A stretch of 64,000 nucleotides of DNA from Vagococcus allomyrinae (GTDB lineage: Bacteria > Bacillota > Bacilli > Lactobacillales > Vagococcaceae), in the NCBI RefSeq assembly GCF_017829975.1, contig NZ_JAEEGA010000012.1, forward strand, positions 116,994-180,993, given 5' to 3'. Under the pieces are notes generated by a model. That model saw only the letters and a program-made list of their open reading frames with translations, was not told the origin of the DNA and did not search any database. Shown here in pieces: positions 51,484 to 60,768 of this stretch. Both the position numbers and the translations under genes were made by a program. Each line of letters opens with the position of its first letter. The first letter of the stretch is position 1.

Positions 51484-51945
51484 ATGACCATTATACGAGC
51501 TAATATTAGCCACTTAGCAAGCATTGAAGCGATCACCCAAAAAACCATCGCATCAATCTATCCCAAGTATTATCCCATGGGCGCCGTTCGTCATTTTCAG
51601 GCCCATCACCACTCGGCACAAATTGCGAAAGATATTGCCTTAGGTAATGTCTATCTCTTTTTAGAGAATGACACTCCCCTAGGCACCATCTCGATTATCG
51701 ACAATGAAATCACTCGCTTCTTTATTTTGCCAGAAAAACAACACCGAGGAATTGGTAAACTGTTGTTGGCCTTTGCTGAAAGGCTTATTTTTAACAAAGG
51801 TAGCAATGTTACCTTAGATACTTCTTTACCCGCTCAAGCATTTTATTTCAAAAATGGCTATCAAGTGACAGGTTTCAAGCAGGTTATAACCGACAATCAG
51901 GATGTATTATGCTATGTAACGATGAGAAAAATATCTCAGAGATGA
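51484..51945 (+). CDS. GNAT family N-acetyltransferase
   Basis: 153 residues behind AAAGGAC. Acetyl-CoA loop PEKQHRGIGKLLLAFAE and a C-terminal FYFKNGYQVTG match the family. Substrate unknown. Single gene with its own terminator. Confidence 0.88.
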   Translation: MTIIRANISHLASIEAITQKTIASIYPKYYPMGAVRHFQAHHHSAQIAKDIALGNVYLFLENDTPLGTISIIDNEITRFFILPEKQHRGIGKLLLAFAERLIFNKGSNVTLDTSLPAQAFYFKNGYQVTGFKQVITDNQDVLCYVTMRKISQR

Positions 51946-51967
51946 CCACTGGGCAAGGTGGTCATCT
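51942..51967 (+). terminator. Terminator of the GNAT gene
   Basis: GATGACCAC pairs with GTGGTCATC, eight-base loop, followed by TTCCTTACTTTTT. Confidence 0.8.
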
Positions 51968-52276
51968 TCCTTACTTTTTCAGCCCTTCTCATGAGATCTA
52001 GTGACTGCTACCTATTAACTAATCAAATTGTCTTTCTCAACTATATAGCTACTAAATAGTCAACAGCATAGATTCAATTTCCAGTTAGTAATTGAATCTA
52101 TGCCACTTTTCCGATATAATAGAGTGTTATCTGAGAGATTTGTTTCAGACATAACCGCTCAAATAACTACAGCTAAACGAACGATTTCACTTTACTTTTT
52201 GAAATGTTTGAATTATTTTTTAAAAAACGGGGAATTTTAATAACATTGTAACTTAGGAACTATGGGGGAAAAGATA
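51968..52276. other. Intergenic region with repeat fragment and hairpin
   Basis: About 300 bp. CTATATAGCTACTAAATAGTCA (22 bases at 52041-52062) resembles the left end of the MITE-like repeat. CATAGATTCAATT/AATTGAATCTATG (52067-52102) is a 13-bp inverted repeat. GATATAAT near 52113 could be the -10 box for the next gene. Confidence 0.5.
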
Positions 52277-53500
52277 ATGAAAAATAATAAATTTCAACCT
52301 ATTTTATTAGGTAGCGATATTAATGTATACGGTATGGCCAGATCATTTCATGAAGAATACGGCATTGTAAGTGATGCCTACGCTTCGACGGCTTTAGCTC
52401 CAACAAAGTATTCAGCTATCGTCAATGTGCATGTGGAACCTGGTTTCGACACTGATCCAGTCTTCATCAATACCATGAGAAAAATTGGTAAAGAAAAAAA
52501 GAAAGATGTCACCTATCTTCTAATTGCTTGCGGTGACGGCTACGTTGAATTAGTTGGTCGCCACAAGGAGGAATTGTCAGAGTTCTTTATTTGTCCTTAT
52601 ATTAATGAGGAGTTGATGGAAAAATTAACAAATAAGGTAAGTTTCTACTCGATTTGTGAGCAATACGAGCTTCCCTATCCCGATACCTATATCATCACGA
52701 AAGATCTCGTTGAAAAAGGCGACTTAAAAATCCCTTTTTCATTTCCAGTTGCCCTTAAAGCAGCAAACAGTATCGAATACTTGGATGTTGACTTCGCTGG
52801 ACGAAAGAAGGCCTATGTTCTAGATTCCCTTGAGGAAGTCAAGGATATCTGTCAAAAAATCTATCAATGTGGTTACACCTCTGAAATGGTCTGTCAGGAT
52901 TTTATCCCTGGTGGCGATGAAAACATGAGGGTTTTAAATGCTTATGTGGATCAGGATTCTAAAGTGAGAATGATGTGTTTGGGACATCCACTGCTCGAAG
53001 ACCCTTCTCCCGCTTCAATCGGCAATTATAGCGCCATCTTGCCTGATTTTAATCAAGAGATCTACGATCGAATCAAATCCTTTTTAGAGCGAATCGGCTA
53101 CGTAGGATTTGCTAACTTTGATATGAAGTACGATACTCGAGATCAACAATATAAGTTATTTGAGATCAATATTAGACAAGGTCGTTCCAGCTATTATGTG
53201 ACATGGAATGGCTATAATCTGGCTAAATACCTAGTAGAAGATCGGATCATGAACACTCCTTTTGAGCAAACCACCTTCGCTAAAAGCCAGAAACTTTGGC
53301 TAGGCGCTCCTGAATCTGTCTTAAAAAAATACGCTAAGGATGGAGCAGATAAAGAGCAGGCTTTGGCATTAATTGCAGCTAAACAATGTGGTCATACGCT
53401 GTTTTATTCAAAAGATATGAACCTGAGACGATATATTTTGATGAAATACGCTTACTACAACTATAAAAAAGGCTTCAAAACCTATTTTTCTGAAAAATAG
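52277..53500 (+). CDS. ATP-grasp D-aspartate ligase-like enzyme
   Basis: 407 residues from ATG 52277 (GGGGGA upstream; the frame opens at 52262). The start PILLGSDINVYGMARSFHEEYG, then ALAPTKYSAIVN, closely resembles Enterococcus faecium D-aspartate ligase (Asl-fm), which adds D-Asp to Lys of the peptidoglycan precursor. FPVALKAANS, MVCQDFIPGGDENMRVLNAYVD and LFEINIRQGRSSYYV are the ATP-grasp motifs. The product would be the D-Asp/D-Asn cross-bridge. The aspartate racemase gene often found beside it is absent here. Related ligases use other substrates. Confidence 0.82.
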   Translation: MKNNKFQPILLGSDINVYGMARSFHEEYGIVSDAYASTALAPTKYSAIVNVHVEPGFDTDPVFINTMRKIGKEKKKDVTYLLIACGDGYVELVGRHKEELSEFFICPYINEELMEKLTNKVSFYSICEQYELPYPDTYIITKDLVEKGDLKIPFSFPVALKAANSIEYLDVDFAGRKKAYVLDSLEEVKDICQKIYQCGYTSEMVCQDFIPGGDENMRVLNAYVDQDSKVRMMCLGHPLLEDPSPASIGNYSAILPDFNQEIYDRIKSFLERIGYVGFANFDMKYDTRDQQYKLFEINIRQGRSSYYVTWNGYNLAKYLVEDRIMNTPFEQTTFAKSQKLWLGAPESVLKKYAKDGADKEQALALIAAKQCGHTLFYSKDMNLRRYILMKYAYYNYKKGFKTYFSEK

Positions 53501-53553
53501 CCTCCCCCCAGAAGTCTTTCTGATTATGCTATGACGACTATTAAAACATAAAA

Positions 53554-53588
53554 AAAACCAATTAGTTAGGAGTTAACTAATTGGTTTT
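53554..53588. terminator. Bidirectional terminator between convergent genes
   Basis: AAAACCAATTAGTTA pairs with TAACTAATTGGTTTT (one-base slack), loop of about five bases. It serves the ligase gene (plus) and the PTS operon (minus). Confidence 0.9.
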
Positions 53589-53609
53589 CGTCTACAGAAG
53601 CACATTATG

Positions 53610-54683
53610 CTAGTTATCATGTGTTGTGAAATAGCTGTACATGACTGAATTGTCATGAGGTGAAACCATGTCTCTGCCAACAAATAATGCCAGCTTGTAA
53701 GCAATGACTTGGATGACAATTGAAAACTCCAGAAACTTAAAGTCATGATTACGGATATCAAACTGAAGATCATGTTTATCAATAACTGTTTCTCCAAGAA
53801 CATAACCATTTTTTTTAATATCTTTGGTGTATCGAGCCAAAGATAATAACTTTTGTTCATTTTGACTATGATCATTCAGGACAATCACACAATGACTGCT
53901 GTTATAGCCATAATTTGGCCCATGTAAGCTTTCTTCAATTTCATAGCCAATAGAAGCAATTTGAGGTATTTCCCAGATTTTCATTGCACCTTCCCTAGCT
54001 AATCCTATTAGGTCAGCACTTCCCACAAACAAAATGCAACTTGATTGACTCATTTTTTGCTGGCAGCCCTCCATCCAGCTCAATGTCTTGTCCACTAATT
54101 CTACTTGATGTGTCGTTGCTTGCTCAACTTCTTTTAATTGTCTTTGATAGTCTGTCTCTGAAATCAACCCTTTGGAACGTCCCAGTTCCAGCCCAATCAT
54201 CATTAAGGTAAATGCACTTGTTGAATAACCGATGGTCCTCATTGGAAATTCTTCGTGGCCACAGCCCAGTAGTAAATGGTACTCAGCCTCTTTTGCAAGC
54301 GGCGTCTCAGCTGATTCCGTTAAAGCCACATGAAGAAACCCTTGTTTTTTTACAAATTGCAACGCGTGTCGTGTTAATGTGGAGGTTCCCGTTTGCGAAA
54401 CAAAAAGATACAACGCATTTTCCGGATACAGGTAGGTGGCTTCCAAAAATTCAGTTGGCACAATGGTTCTAACGGGTAGGTGGCTCATTTTAGTCACAAA
54501 GGGACGTGCTGTTTGTGCCGCTGTATCCGATGTACCAGACCCAACAATGATAATTTCCGTTACCTCTTGAAGATCTGGCGTAGTCTCAAGCCATCGTTGA
54601 ATGGCGGGTATCCCATCACGAACTACCTCTTCAATAAGGGAGGGAATTCTTCTAATACAATCCAAAAAGGTCACTGTCTCCAT
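53610..54683 (-). CDS. Double-SIS sugar-phosphate isomerase/deaminase or deglycase (AgaS/GfrE-F-like)
   Basis: 357 residues with two SIS domains: residues about 25-180 (IIIVGSGTSDTAAQTARPFV, LFVSQTGTSTLT) and about 205-340 (LFVGSADLIGLAREGAMKI, EEFPMRTIG in the linker). These bind phosphosugars, as in GlmS, AgaS, FrlB and GfrE/F. Being the last gene of a mannose-family PTS operon it should act on the imported phosphosugar, an amino sugar or a sugar-amine conjugate. The start follows the EIID stop without gap, with GGGGTGA as site. The exact reaction cannot be read from the sequence. Confidence 0.85.
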   Translation of the reverse strand: METVTFLDCIRRIPSLIEEVVRDGIPAIQRWLETTPDLQEVTEIIIVGSGTSDTAAQTARPFVTKMSHLPVRTIVPTEFLEATYLYPENALYLFVSQTGTSTLTRHALQFVKKQGFLHVALTESAETPLAKEAEYHLLLGCGHEEFPMRTIGYSTSAFTLMMIGLELGRSKGLISETDYQRQLKEVEQATTHQVELVDKTLSWMEGCQQKMSQSSCILFVGSADLIGLAREGAMKIWEIPQIASIGYEIEESLHGPNYGYNSSHCVIVLNDHSQNEQKLLSLARYTKDIKKNGYVLGETVIDKHDLQFDIRNHDFKFLEFSIVIQVIAYKLALFVGRDMVSPHDNSVMYSYFTTHDN

Positions 54684-55505
54684 CTAAATCACCCCGATCA
54701 CTTTTCCAAGAACACTTAAACAAATCATCCAAATCATAATCGTTATCGGTTTAACATTTTTAGTCACAGCTTTAAAACAAATAAAGGTCAATAGTATCGG
54801 CAGAATATTAGGAAAAATACTGTCAAAAATCTCTTGAACAGCTAACTTCTCACTTCCAAAAGTTAAAACCTTTTCGATTTTAAAACTAATCAGCGTACAG
54901 GTCATTGCACCTACCGTCATTAATCCTACAATACTCGCACCTTTAGTAATAGAATTGAACAAACCACTTTCAGATGCTTTCTTTATGAATGAGCTACCTA
55001 AGCCAAAGCCTAAAGTTGTGCCATAGTAACGAACTAGGGTTGCCGGAATATTAAATAGCAGCAGGTGCAAAATGATTCCCAGAAAATTGCCTTGACTGGC
55101 TAAAGAGATCCCCAAACCTAATGAAATAACTCGTAATGATCCCCAGAAGATTGAATCCCCGATTCCTGCCAAAGGTCCCATTAGACTAACCTTTATGGCA
55201 TTAATTGAGCTCTTATCAAACAGCTGATCAGAGGCCGCTTCTTTTTCCATTGAAGCTGTTAGACCTGTGATAAACCCACCCATAGTTGGTGTTGTATTAA
55301 ACAACTCAAAATGACGTTGATATGCTTCTTTCCTATCAGCTTGATCTTGATAATACGTTTCAATGACAGGGATCATCGTAAAGACGAATCCAAAGGCTTG
55401 CATTCTTTCATAGTTATAATTAACACTGAGGGTCATGGTTCGCCAGAACACTTTATTCAACATTTTTTTATCATTTTTCTCAATCGAAACTTGATTGTTA
55501 ATCAT
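54684..55505 (-). CDS. Mannose-family PTS EIID component
   Basis: 273 residues. NYERMQAFGFVFTMIPVIETYY and SLMGPLAGIGDSIFWGSLRV are EIID signatures. Membrane helices in the C-terminal half. The start overlaps the EIIC stop by eight bases. With EIIC it forms the membrane complex of the second sigma-54-controlled PTS. Confidence 0.92.
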   Translation of the reverse strand: MINNQVSIEKNDKKMLNKVFWRTMTLSVNYNYERMQAFGFVFTMIPVIETYYQDQADRKEAYQRHFELFNTTPTMGGFITGLTASMEKEAASDQLFDKSSINAIKVSLMGPLAGIGDSIFWGSLRVISLGLGISLASQGNFLGIILHLLLFNIPATLVRYYGTTLGFGLGSSFIKKASESGLFNSITKGASIVGLMTVGAMTCTLISFKIEKVLTFGSEKLAVQEIFDSIFPNILPILLTFICFKAVTKNVKPITIMIWMICLSVLGKVIGVI

Positions 55506-56301
55506 TAAATAGCTCCTCCTCTACACTCATTGCTCCCGTCGTTACGACCTGCTTCGCTTGGCCAGATCCAGACAGTTTATCTCCTTCAATGTATAAAATC
55601 ACTGCCAAAACGACACCAACGGCAGCCACACCGATTACTTCCAATTGGAAAAATGAGACTAACAATAAACCGAGAACATAATAAATCCCATATTTTTTGT
55701 TCCACATCATTCTTAATAATAAGGCAATCCCCACTGCAGGCATCAAATCTGTTGCAAAATTCAAGCCATCAATAACTGTCGCTGGAATAAAATCAATAAT
55801 TGTCTTGGCGAAATTGGAACCGATTAGCAATGTAATAAATGCGGCTAACACCCGTGGTATTTCTGGAATAACAGCCAATCCATAATACAAGCGCTCCAGT
55901 CCTTTACCATTCCCGTCGTTAATTAACTGTTCCACTTTTGGGTTAAACAAACCACGAATAATATACGCCAACACAATTAAAAATGAACCTAACATTGAAA
56001 TCGGAACAGCAAATGTCAACGCCACTTCGACACTTTTCCCCATGGATATAGCGAAGGCAGTCCCAATCACTGAACCCAAGGGCGCATCAGCTGGAACTGT
56101 TCCACCAATTTGCATCGTTCCCAAGAAAATCATCTGTAAGGTCGCTCCAGCAGTTATTCCTGTTACCACATCCCCCATAATTAGACCCACTATTGGACAT
56201 AAAACTAAGGGTTGATTAATCATGGGATAAGCAAACCAAGCCTCCCCTACTGTAAAAACCAATAAAACTAAGGCGATTAATAGTGCTTGCATAACTGTCA
56301 T
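55498..56301 (-). CDS. Mannose-family PTS EIIC component
   Basis: 267 residues, hydrophobic, with GATLQMIFLGTMQIGGTVPADAPLGSVIGTAFAI as family signature (shown in part by residues about 55-85). Starts two bases after the EIIB stop, with AGGAGGAG. Confidence 0.92.
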   Translation of the reverse strand: MTVMQALLIALVLLVFTVGEAWFAYPMINQPLVLCPIVGLIMGDVVTGITAGATLQMIFLGTMQIGGTVPADAPLGSVIGTAFAISMGKSVEVALTFAVPISMLGSFLIVLAYIIRGLFNPKVEQLINDGNGKGLERLYYGLAVIPEIPRVLAAFITLLIGSNFAKTIIDFIPATVIDGLNFATDLMPAVGIALLLRMMWNKKYGIYYVLGLLLVSFFQLEVIGVAAVGVVLAVILYIEGDKLSGSGQAKQVVTTGAMSVEEELFND

Positions 56302-56303
56302 GG

Positions 56304-56795
56304 CTACTCCTCCTCTAGGTATTGTTCTAAAATTTGCTTCCCAGTTTTTGGCGAATCAGCAGGAGTCATTCTAAAGTCAACATCCCTGACAATGTTTGAA
56401 ATTTCCCTAACATTTAGTAAATCCGCCTGATTCAAATAGACCGCTGGCGAAACGAGCTTGGCTCCCTCTTTTTTTCTAACGCCTCCTACATTGACTCTCT
56501 CAATCGTTTCCACTCGCTCTGTGATAGCTAGAGCATCAGCAAGGGTTCTCACTAGCACTAAAATATTTAAATTTTCAGTACGTGGATCATTTAATATAGC
56601 AATACCATCTTCCACTGTTTTAATGGCTAAACTAATACCATTGGGCTTTACCATTTGGATCGCCATCTTTGACATTTCATTTGTCGCGACTTCATCATTG
56701 GCAACTAAGATAGAACCCACGTTCAAATTATTTACCCAAGTAACTGCTACTTGCCCATGCAACAACCGCTCATCTACTCGCATAATTTTTACCAT
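56304..56795 (-). CDS. Mannose/sorbose-family PTS EIIB component
   Basis: 163 residues. RVDERLLHGQVAVTW holds the phosphorylated His. It overlaps the EIIA gene by seven bases, suggesting coupled translation. Confidence 0.92.
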   Translation of the reverse strand: MVKIMRVDERLLHGQVAVTWVNNLNVGSILVANDEVATNEMSKMAIQMVKPNGISLAIKTVEDGIAILNDPRTENLNILVLVRTLADALAITERVETIERVNVGGVRKKEGAKLVSPAVYLNQADLLNVREISNIVRDVDFRMTPADSPKTGKQILEQYLEEE

Positions 56796-57220
56796 AATTC
56801 TTCATCCTCCAATTGTTTTTTTTCTGAAATAATGACTTTTGAAAACACATCAATTCCCTGACGACTTGTTTGAAGCACATTATCAAGCTTCTCTGCAACA
56901 TTTATCTCCGCTGACATCAACTGGAGTTCCAAGCACATTGATAAGTTCATCCCCGTTAAAACATAGACATTTTCTTCTACGCAGAATTTAACTAGTTCAT
57001 TGTAAACACTTCCTCCTTTGATGTCTGTTATTAATATATAAGTCATCCTTGGGTCTTCTGCCAAAATTGATTGCACTTTTGCGCCTATCTCATCTGGCGT
57101 TTCATAGGTATCAAGTCCAAATCCTTGCACGTCATGATTCGTTCCTAAGATCATGTCAATGGCGCTTACCATCCCCTCGGCTAAGCTGCCATGGGAGGCT
57201 AAAATAAGTTTGTGTGTCAT
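56789..57220 (-). CDS. Mannose-family PTS EIIA component
   Basis: 143 residues. LILASHGSLAEGMVSAIDMI holds the phosphorylated His near residue 10; ILITDIKGGSVYNELV is the second motif. First gene behind the sigma-54 promoter. Confidence 0.92.
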   Translation of the reverse strand: MTHKLILASHGSLAEGMVSAIDMILGTNHDVQGFGLDTYETPDEIGAKVQSILAEDPRMTYILITDIKGGSVYNELVKFCVEENVYVLTGMNLSMCLELQLMSAEINVAEKLDNVLQTSRQGIDVFSKVIISEKKQLEDEELW

Positions 57221-57250
57221 ACGCTACTCCTTTCTCTGATGTATTTATAT

Positions 57251-57268
57251 AAGCAAATTGCGTGCCAA
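57251..57268 (-). promoter_or_regulatory. Sigma-54 (-24/-12) promoter of the second PTS operon
   Basis: On the minus strand TTGGCACG-N4-TTGCTT (57268 down to 57251), a full consensus match, about 30 bp before the EIIA start. Nearly identical to the dga promoter, including the following ATATAAA. Confidence 0.93.
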
Positions 57269-57298
57269 GTTTTAAAAAGCCGTGATTTCAATAAAAAA

Positions 57299-57341
57299 AG
57301 ATAGAAATTAGGTGATTACCACACTAATTCCCATCTTCTCC
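57299..57341 (-). terminator. Terminator of the second LevR-type gene
   Basis: AAGAT...AAATTAG and CTAATT...ATCTT form an interrupted stem with TTTTTT on the minus strand, 25 bp beyond the stop at 57366. Confidence 0.55.
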
Positions 57342-57365
57342 ACACTATTAAATTAATCTTCCACA

Positions 57366-60095
57366 CTACTGACTTTTGTAAATGTAATCATACAAATAGG
57401 CAATTTCACTCGTCGGTATTTCAACACAATAATCTTTTTCCAGTTTAGTAAAACTTTCGCCAACAATTTGAATAAACGTGTTTTGAGTCGCCTCGAACAT
57501 TGCCAAATTGTCATAGCTGGTAATATATTTTTCGGTAATTAACCGCTCAATCAAACAACTGATATGTATATATAGTCCAACTATGACCCGACTATCAAAA
57601 GGCACATCCAACTTTTTCTGCAAATAATCTAAAATCTCTTCTACATATCGGACAATTTTCTCAGGATTCAAAATCGTCAAATTTTCAACCAAGTTATCTT
57701 GAGAAAAATATTTCAAAATATTATCTGCCATTCGCTGGATTTGCTCACCGCTCAAATAATCTCCAAAAATATGTACCAAGGTCTCAAAATCTTGTAACTG
57801 AATGAAGTCTTCTATCGGATAAAATGACTGGTTTGAAATATCTGGATTTGTCGTTCCAATGACGCCGGTAACGATGTAGTCACGAAAAACGGCCGCTTTT
57901 TCTTTTTCCTTAAGCAGGATGTCGTAATCTTCACTATCAAATAATAAATCAATCTCAGTAGGTAAACTATTTTGAATAATCTTCTTAATTTTATCTGCCA
58001 TGCTAATGCCAGTTGGACTAGTAAAAATTAAACACTTATCTCTGCGCTTGTTCTCAACAAAAACCGAATGACTGCGATAATTGTTTTGATCGATCGTTTC
58101 GACTATTGAGGAAATACTTTCGTTTGCAATTAGCTTAAACCCAATGTCCAAAACCAGTTTCATCGTCACATTGTTAAATAAAGCAATAGTCAGTTGTTTA
58201 TTGCTTTTAATATTTTGATGAATAGCTTCCAGTGATCCCATATCAACTAAAATAATTAGGTTTTGGGTCTTTGGTAAATCGTTGACATAATCACTTAGTT
58301 TTTCAGCAATGGCTTTGGCTTCCATTTCAATAGGCATATCAAGAGCATCAAAAATATGATTACCTAATAACTGATTGGCGGTATTCTTAATACTGCTAGC
58401 CGTTGAAAAACCATGACACAAAACAATAGCTCGCGTTTCTTTTTGCTCATCTGATAAAATGAATTTTTTGATAAACAGATATAGATTAATAAATCCTAAC
58501 TCGGTTATCTCAACTGCTAATTCACGACTAATCGCCTCACAAAAAGCCAGAGTTAATTGATAATAATGCCGATCAAATGAATGAATGTCTTCTTTAAGCT
58601 TTGTGATTTTAAGTTGATTCTCTGTGGCTAGATCTGCACATAAGTGAATGGTTGCCACAAGGCTACTCAATAATTTACTAAAAGTCATCGTATCATCATT
58701 GGTGATGGTCACTTGATACTTTGGTAATAATTTTTGGCATGTACTTTGAATAAACCCTGTGTACAGTAACTCTTTGATCCCCGTTTGATTCTCCTCAAAA
58801 CAAACACTTTCGATATATTTGTTTAAGGCTACTTCTAATTCTGAAGATACGGCCGCCCCATCAAACAAACCAATTTGGATAAGGAGTTGATTAAACGCAT
58901 AAATATTCTTGTTATGAGAATACTCGATTTCCAATAAATCAAGCGGGATTAACTCTGTACTGCCACCAGCATAAAGACTGCCATTTAATGCGCATTCTCT
59001 AATGATATAATCTGGCAAATGATTAATATCTATCTCCAGTGAGTCCTTACTAGTAAGTTGTGTCATTAAGGCTGACGCTGTACAAACCTTCAAACAATTC
59101 ACTAACTGGCCGACATTGCCTGAAAAATGATAGTCAACAATCACCTGATAGACTCGTTTGGTTAAACTGATCTTCTGATTAATTCGTTTTGCCTCATTTA
59201 AAAACAAGCGGTAAACCAATTCTTTTTTCTCCAGAACAGGCCGATTATCTAATGAAGGAATTTTTAGCGTGATCGGTATTCGCCGCATCAAGGGTTTAAG
59301 TAACTTAATTTCCGGATCTTCCGATGTCGCAAAAATTAATTGCACTTGAGCGTGATGAACCGTCGTGTTATCACCAACTTGTTGATAAGTCCCCTTATCC
59401 ATAAAATGGTATAGCTTTTCTTGACATTCAGGTGTTAAGCAATGAATCTCATCTAAAAATAAAATGCCTTTATCCGCTATGTTTACCAACCCATCATTAT
59501 TAGATTCTGCGCCTGTATATGCCCCTTTTACATTACCAAAAATATGGGTTAAGAAAAATTGGGGGTTATCGGCATACTCTGAACAATTGACCGCTAAGAA
59601 TCGGCTGTTTTCACCATATAATCCCTCTGATTGACCATATTCAAATAGCTTTTGGGCAATTAGACTTTTCCCAACTCCTGTAGCTCCTAATAGTAAAATC
59701 GGTAATCCGCCATTCGGGTATGTCACAGCTGATTTTGACTTTTCCAGCACATGACTTAAACTCCCCGATGACCCAATCAGCTCCTTAAAAACATCATTTT
59801 TTTTCATAAATTGCTTAAGTAGTTCCCAAAAACTATTGGCTGTCGGATAAACTTTTTCAAATTCAACCTGATTATCGCAACGTTGTCTAAGAGTCTCTAA
59901 ATGAAAAAAAAGAACCGGTCGAGTATTTACCTTAATCGCTTTCCCCTCAGCCACTAATTCATTTAAATACTGTGACGCCGTCGTTCGATCGACTTGACAC
60001 TTTTCTGAAAAATAATGAGTTGATACTAATGAACTATCTCCCAATGAAACATTCAATGTGCTATTGATTAATACCTTTTCCAGCGCTTCCCTCAT
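57366..60095 (-). CDS. LevR-type sigma-54-dependent PTS-regulated activator
   Basis: 909 residues behind GGGAGGAA. Order: winged helix (about 5-65), AAA+ domain with Walker A GATGVGKS (137-144), GAYTGA sigma-54 contact loop (191-196) and Walker B ILFLDEIHCL, a first PRD, an EIIA-Man-like domain (IVLCHGFSTASSIKNT), an EIIB-like part and a C-terminal PRD. It lies directly upstream of a mannose-family PTS operon with a sigma-54 promoter and should activate it. Homologous in layout to DgaR at 29662 but clearly diverged. Confidence 0.93.
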   Translation of the reverse strand: MREALEKVLINSTLNVSLGDSSLVSTHYFSEKCQVDRTTASQYLNELVAEGKAIKVNTRPVLFFHLETLRQRCDNQVEFEKVYPTANSFWELLKQFMKKNDVFKELIGSSGSLSHVLEKSKSAVTYPNGGLPILLLGATGVGKSLIAQKLFEYGQSEGLYGENSRFLAVNCSEYADNPQFFLTHIFGNVKGAYTGAESNNDGLVNIADKGILFLDEIHCLTPECQEKLYHFMDKGTYQQVGDNTTVHHAQVQLIFATSEDPEIKLLKPLMRRIPITLKIPSLDNRPVLEKKELVYRLFLNEAKRINQKISLTKRVYQVIVDYHFSGNVGQLVNCLKVCTASALMTQLTSKDSLEIDINHLPDYIIRECALNGSLYAGGSTELIPLDLLEIEYSHNKNIYAFNQLLIQIGLFDGAAVSSELEVALNKYIESVCFEENQTGIKELLYTGFIQSTCQKLLPKYQVTITNDDTMTFSKLLSSLVATIHLCADLATENQLKITKLKEDIHSFDRHYYQLTLAFCEAISRELAVEITELGFINLYLFIKKFILSDEQKETRAIVLCHGFSTASSIKNTANQLLGNHIFDALDMPIEMEAKAIAEKLSDYVNDLPKTQNLIILVDMGSLEAIHQNIKSNKQLTIALFNNVTMKLVLDIGFKLIANESISSIVETIDQNNYRSHSVFVENKRRDKCLIFTSPTGISMADKIKKIIQNSLPTEIDLLFDSEDYDILLKEKEKAAVFRDYIVTGVIGTTNPDISNQSFYPIEDFIQLQDFETLVHIFGDYLSGEQIQRMADNILKYFSQDNLVENLTILNPEKIVRYVEEILDYLQKKLDVPFDSRVIVGLYIHISCLIERLITEKYITSYDNLAMFEATQNTFIQIVGESFTKLEKDYCVEIPTSEIAYLYDYIYKSQ

Positions 60096-60353
60096 ACTGA
60101 TTCCTCCCCAGTTATCACTTACTTAAAGCCATCTCACTCCCAAATATATACTTCATGTTAAATAATCAGACCTATAACTCCATTAGATTATTTGGTGGAA
60201 ACTTGTTCTATTTCAAATCTATATGGTCTATACTACCGATAGATTCAGCAAATGTATACTCTTTTTTTCCAGAAAAAATGAAAAGCAATGGAACGCGCGA
60301 AACTATTAATCAAAATAGAGCACATATTTCCAATTACTTTTTTTGAGAGAATT
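60096..60353. other. Intergenic region with a degenerate repeat copy
   Basis: About 260 bp. TATATACTTCATGTTAAATA and the following AATCAGACCTATAACTCCAT (60145-60196) are a decayed right end of the MITE-like repeat. The frames at 60155-60346 and 60288-60494 have no ribosome binding site. Confidence 0.5.
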
Positions 60354-60391
60354 AAAAAAAAGAGACTGGACAACTGTCACAATCTCTTTCC
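60354..60391 (-). terminator. Terminator-like hairpin after the broken toxin-antitoxin locus
   Basis: AGAGA...TCTCT with a partly paired inner stem; seven T residues follow on the minus strand. Confidence 0.5.
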
Positions 60392-60429
60392 GTTAAGTCA
60401 ATTTCAATTTGACCAAGTAATTTTCTTTT

Positions 60430-60768
60430 TCATGATAAATTGGCACTTTTTTCACTTTCGAAAATCTTATAGAAAATCAGATAATCACCACTAACCATAT
60501 ATCGGTAATCATTGTCAATATTAATTTTATTGCTGAACACAGCTCCGTGCTTAGGCTGGTTCGCAGTCTTAGCAAGTCATGATAAAATCTTTCTTTTTCG
60601 TACACACATAATAATTCCTCATTGAAAGGTGGTGATGAATCCGTTCAATATCATACTCAAATTGGCGCCTCATTTTTACCTGATACTCACTAAAATCACC
60701 TAATTTATACTTTTTGGCGAATTCTTCAATCTCTTCGCCTTCACCAAAATCTTGTTCCCCGCGATTCA
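60430..60768 (-). pseudogene. ParE/RelE-type toxin remnant fused to the antitoxin tail
   Basis: After the antitoxin tail (EEIEEFAKKYKLGDF) the frame reads SEYQVKMRRQFEYDIERIHH, the usual N-terminus of a ParE/RelE toxin, then ends at 60569. The toxin C-terminus follows in another frame: INIDNDYRYMVSGDYLIFYK, stopping at 60430. The toxin thus has no start of its own, a frameshift and missing middle. Confidence 0.6.

Noticed and set aside
60155..60494. Two plus-strand frames of 63 and 68 codons
   Set aside because: They cover a decayed repeat copy, a minus-strand terminator and the antisense of the toxin remnant; no start site.
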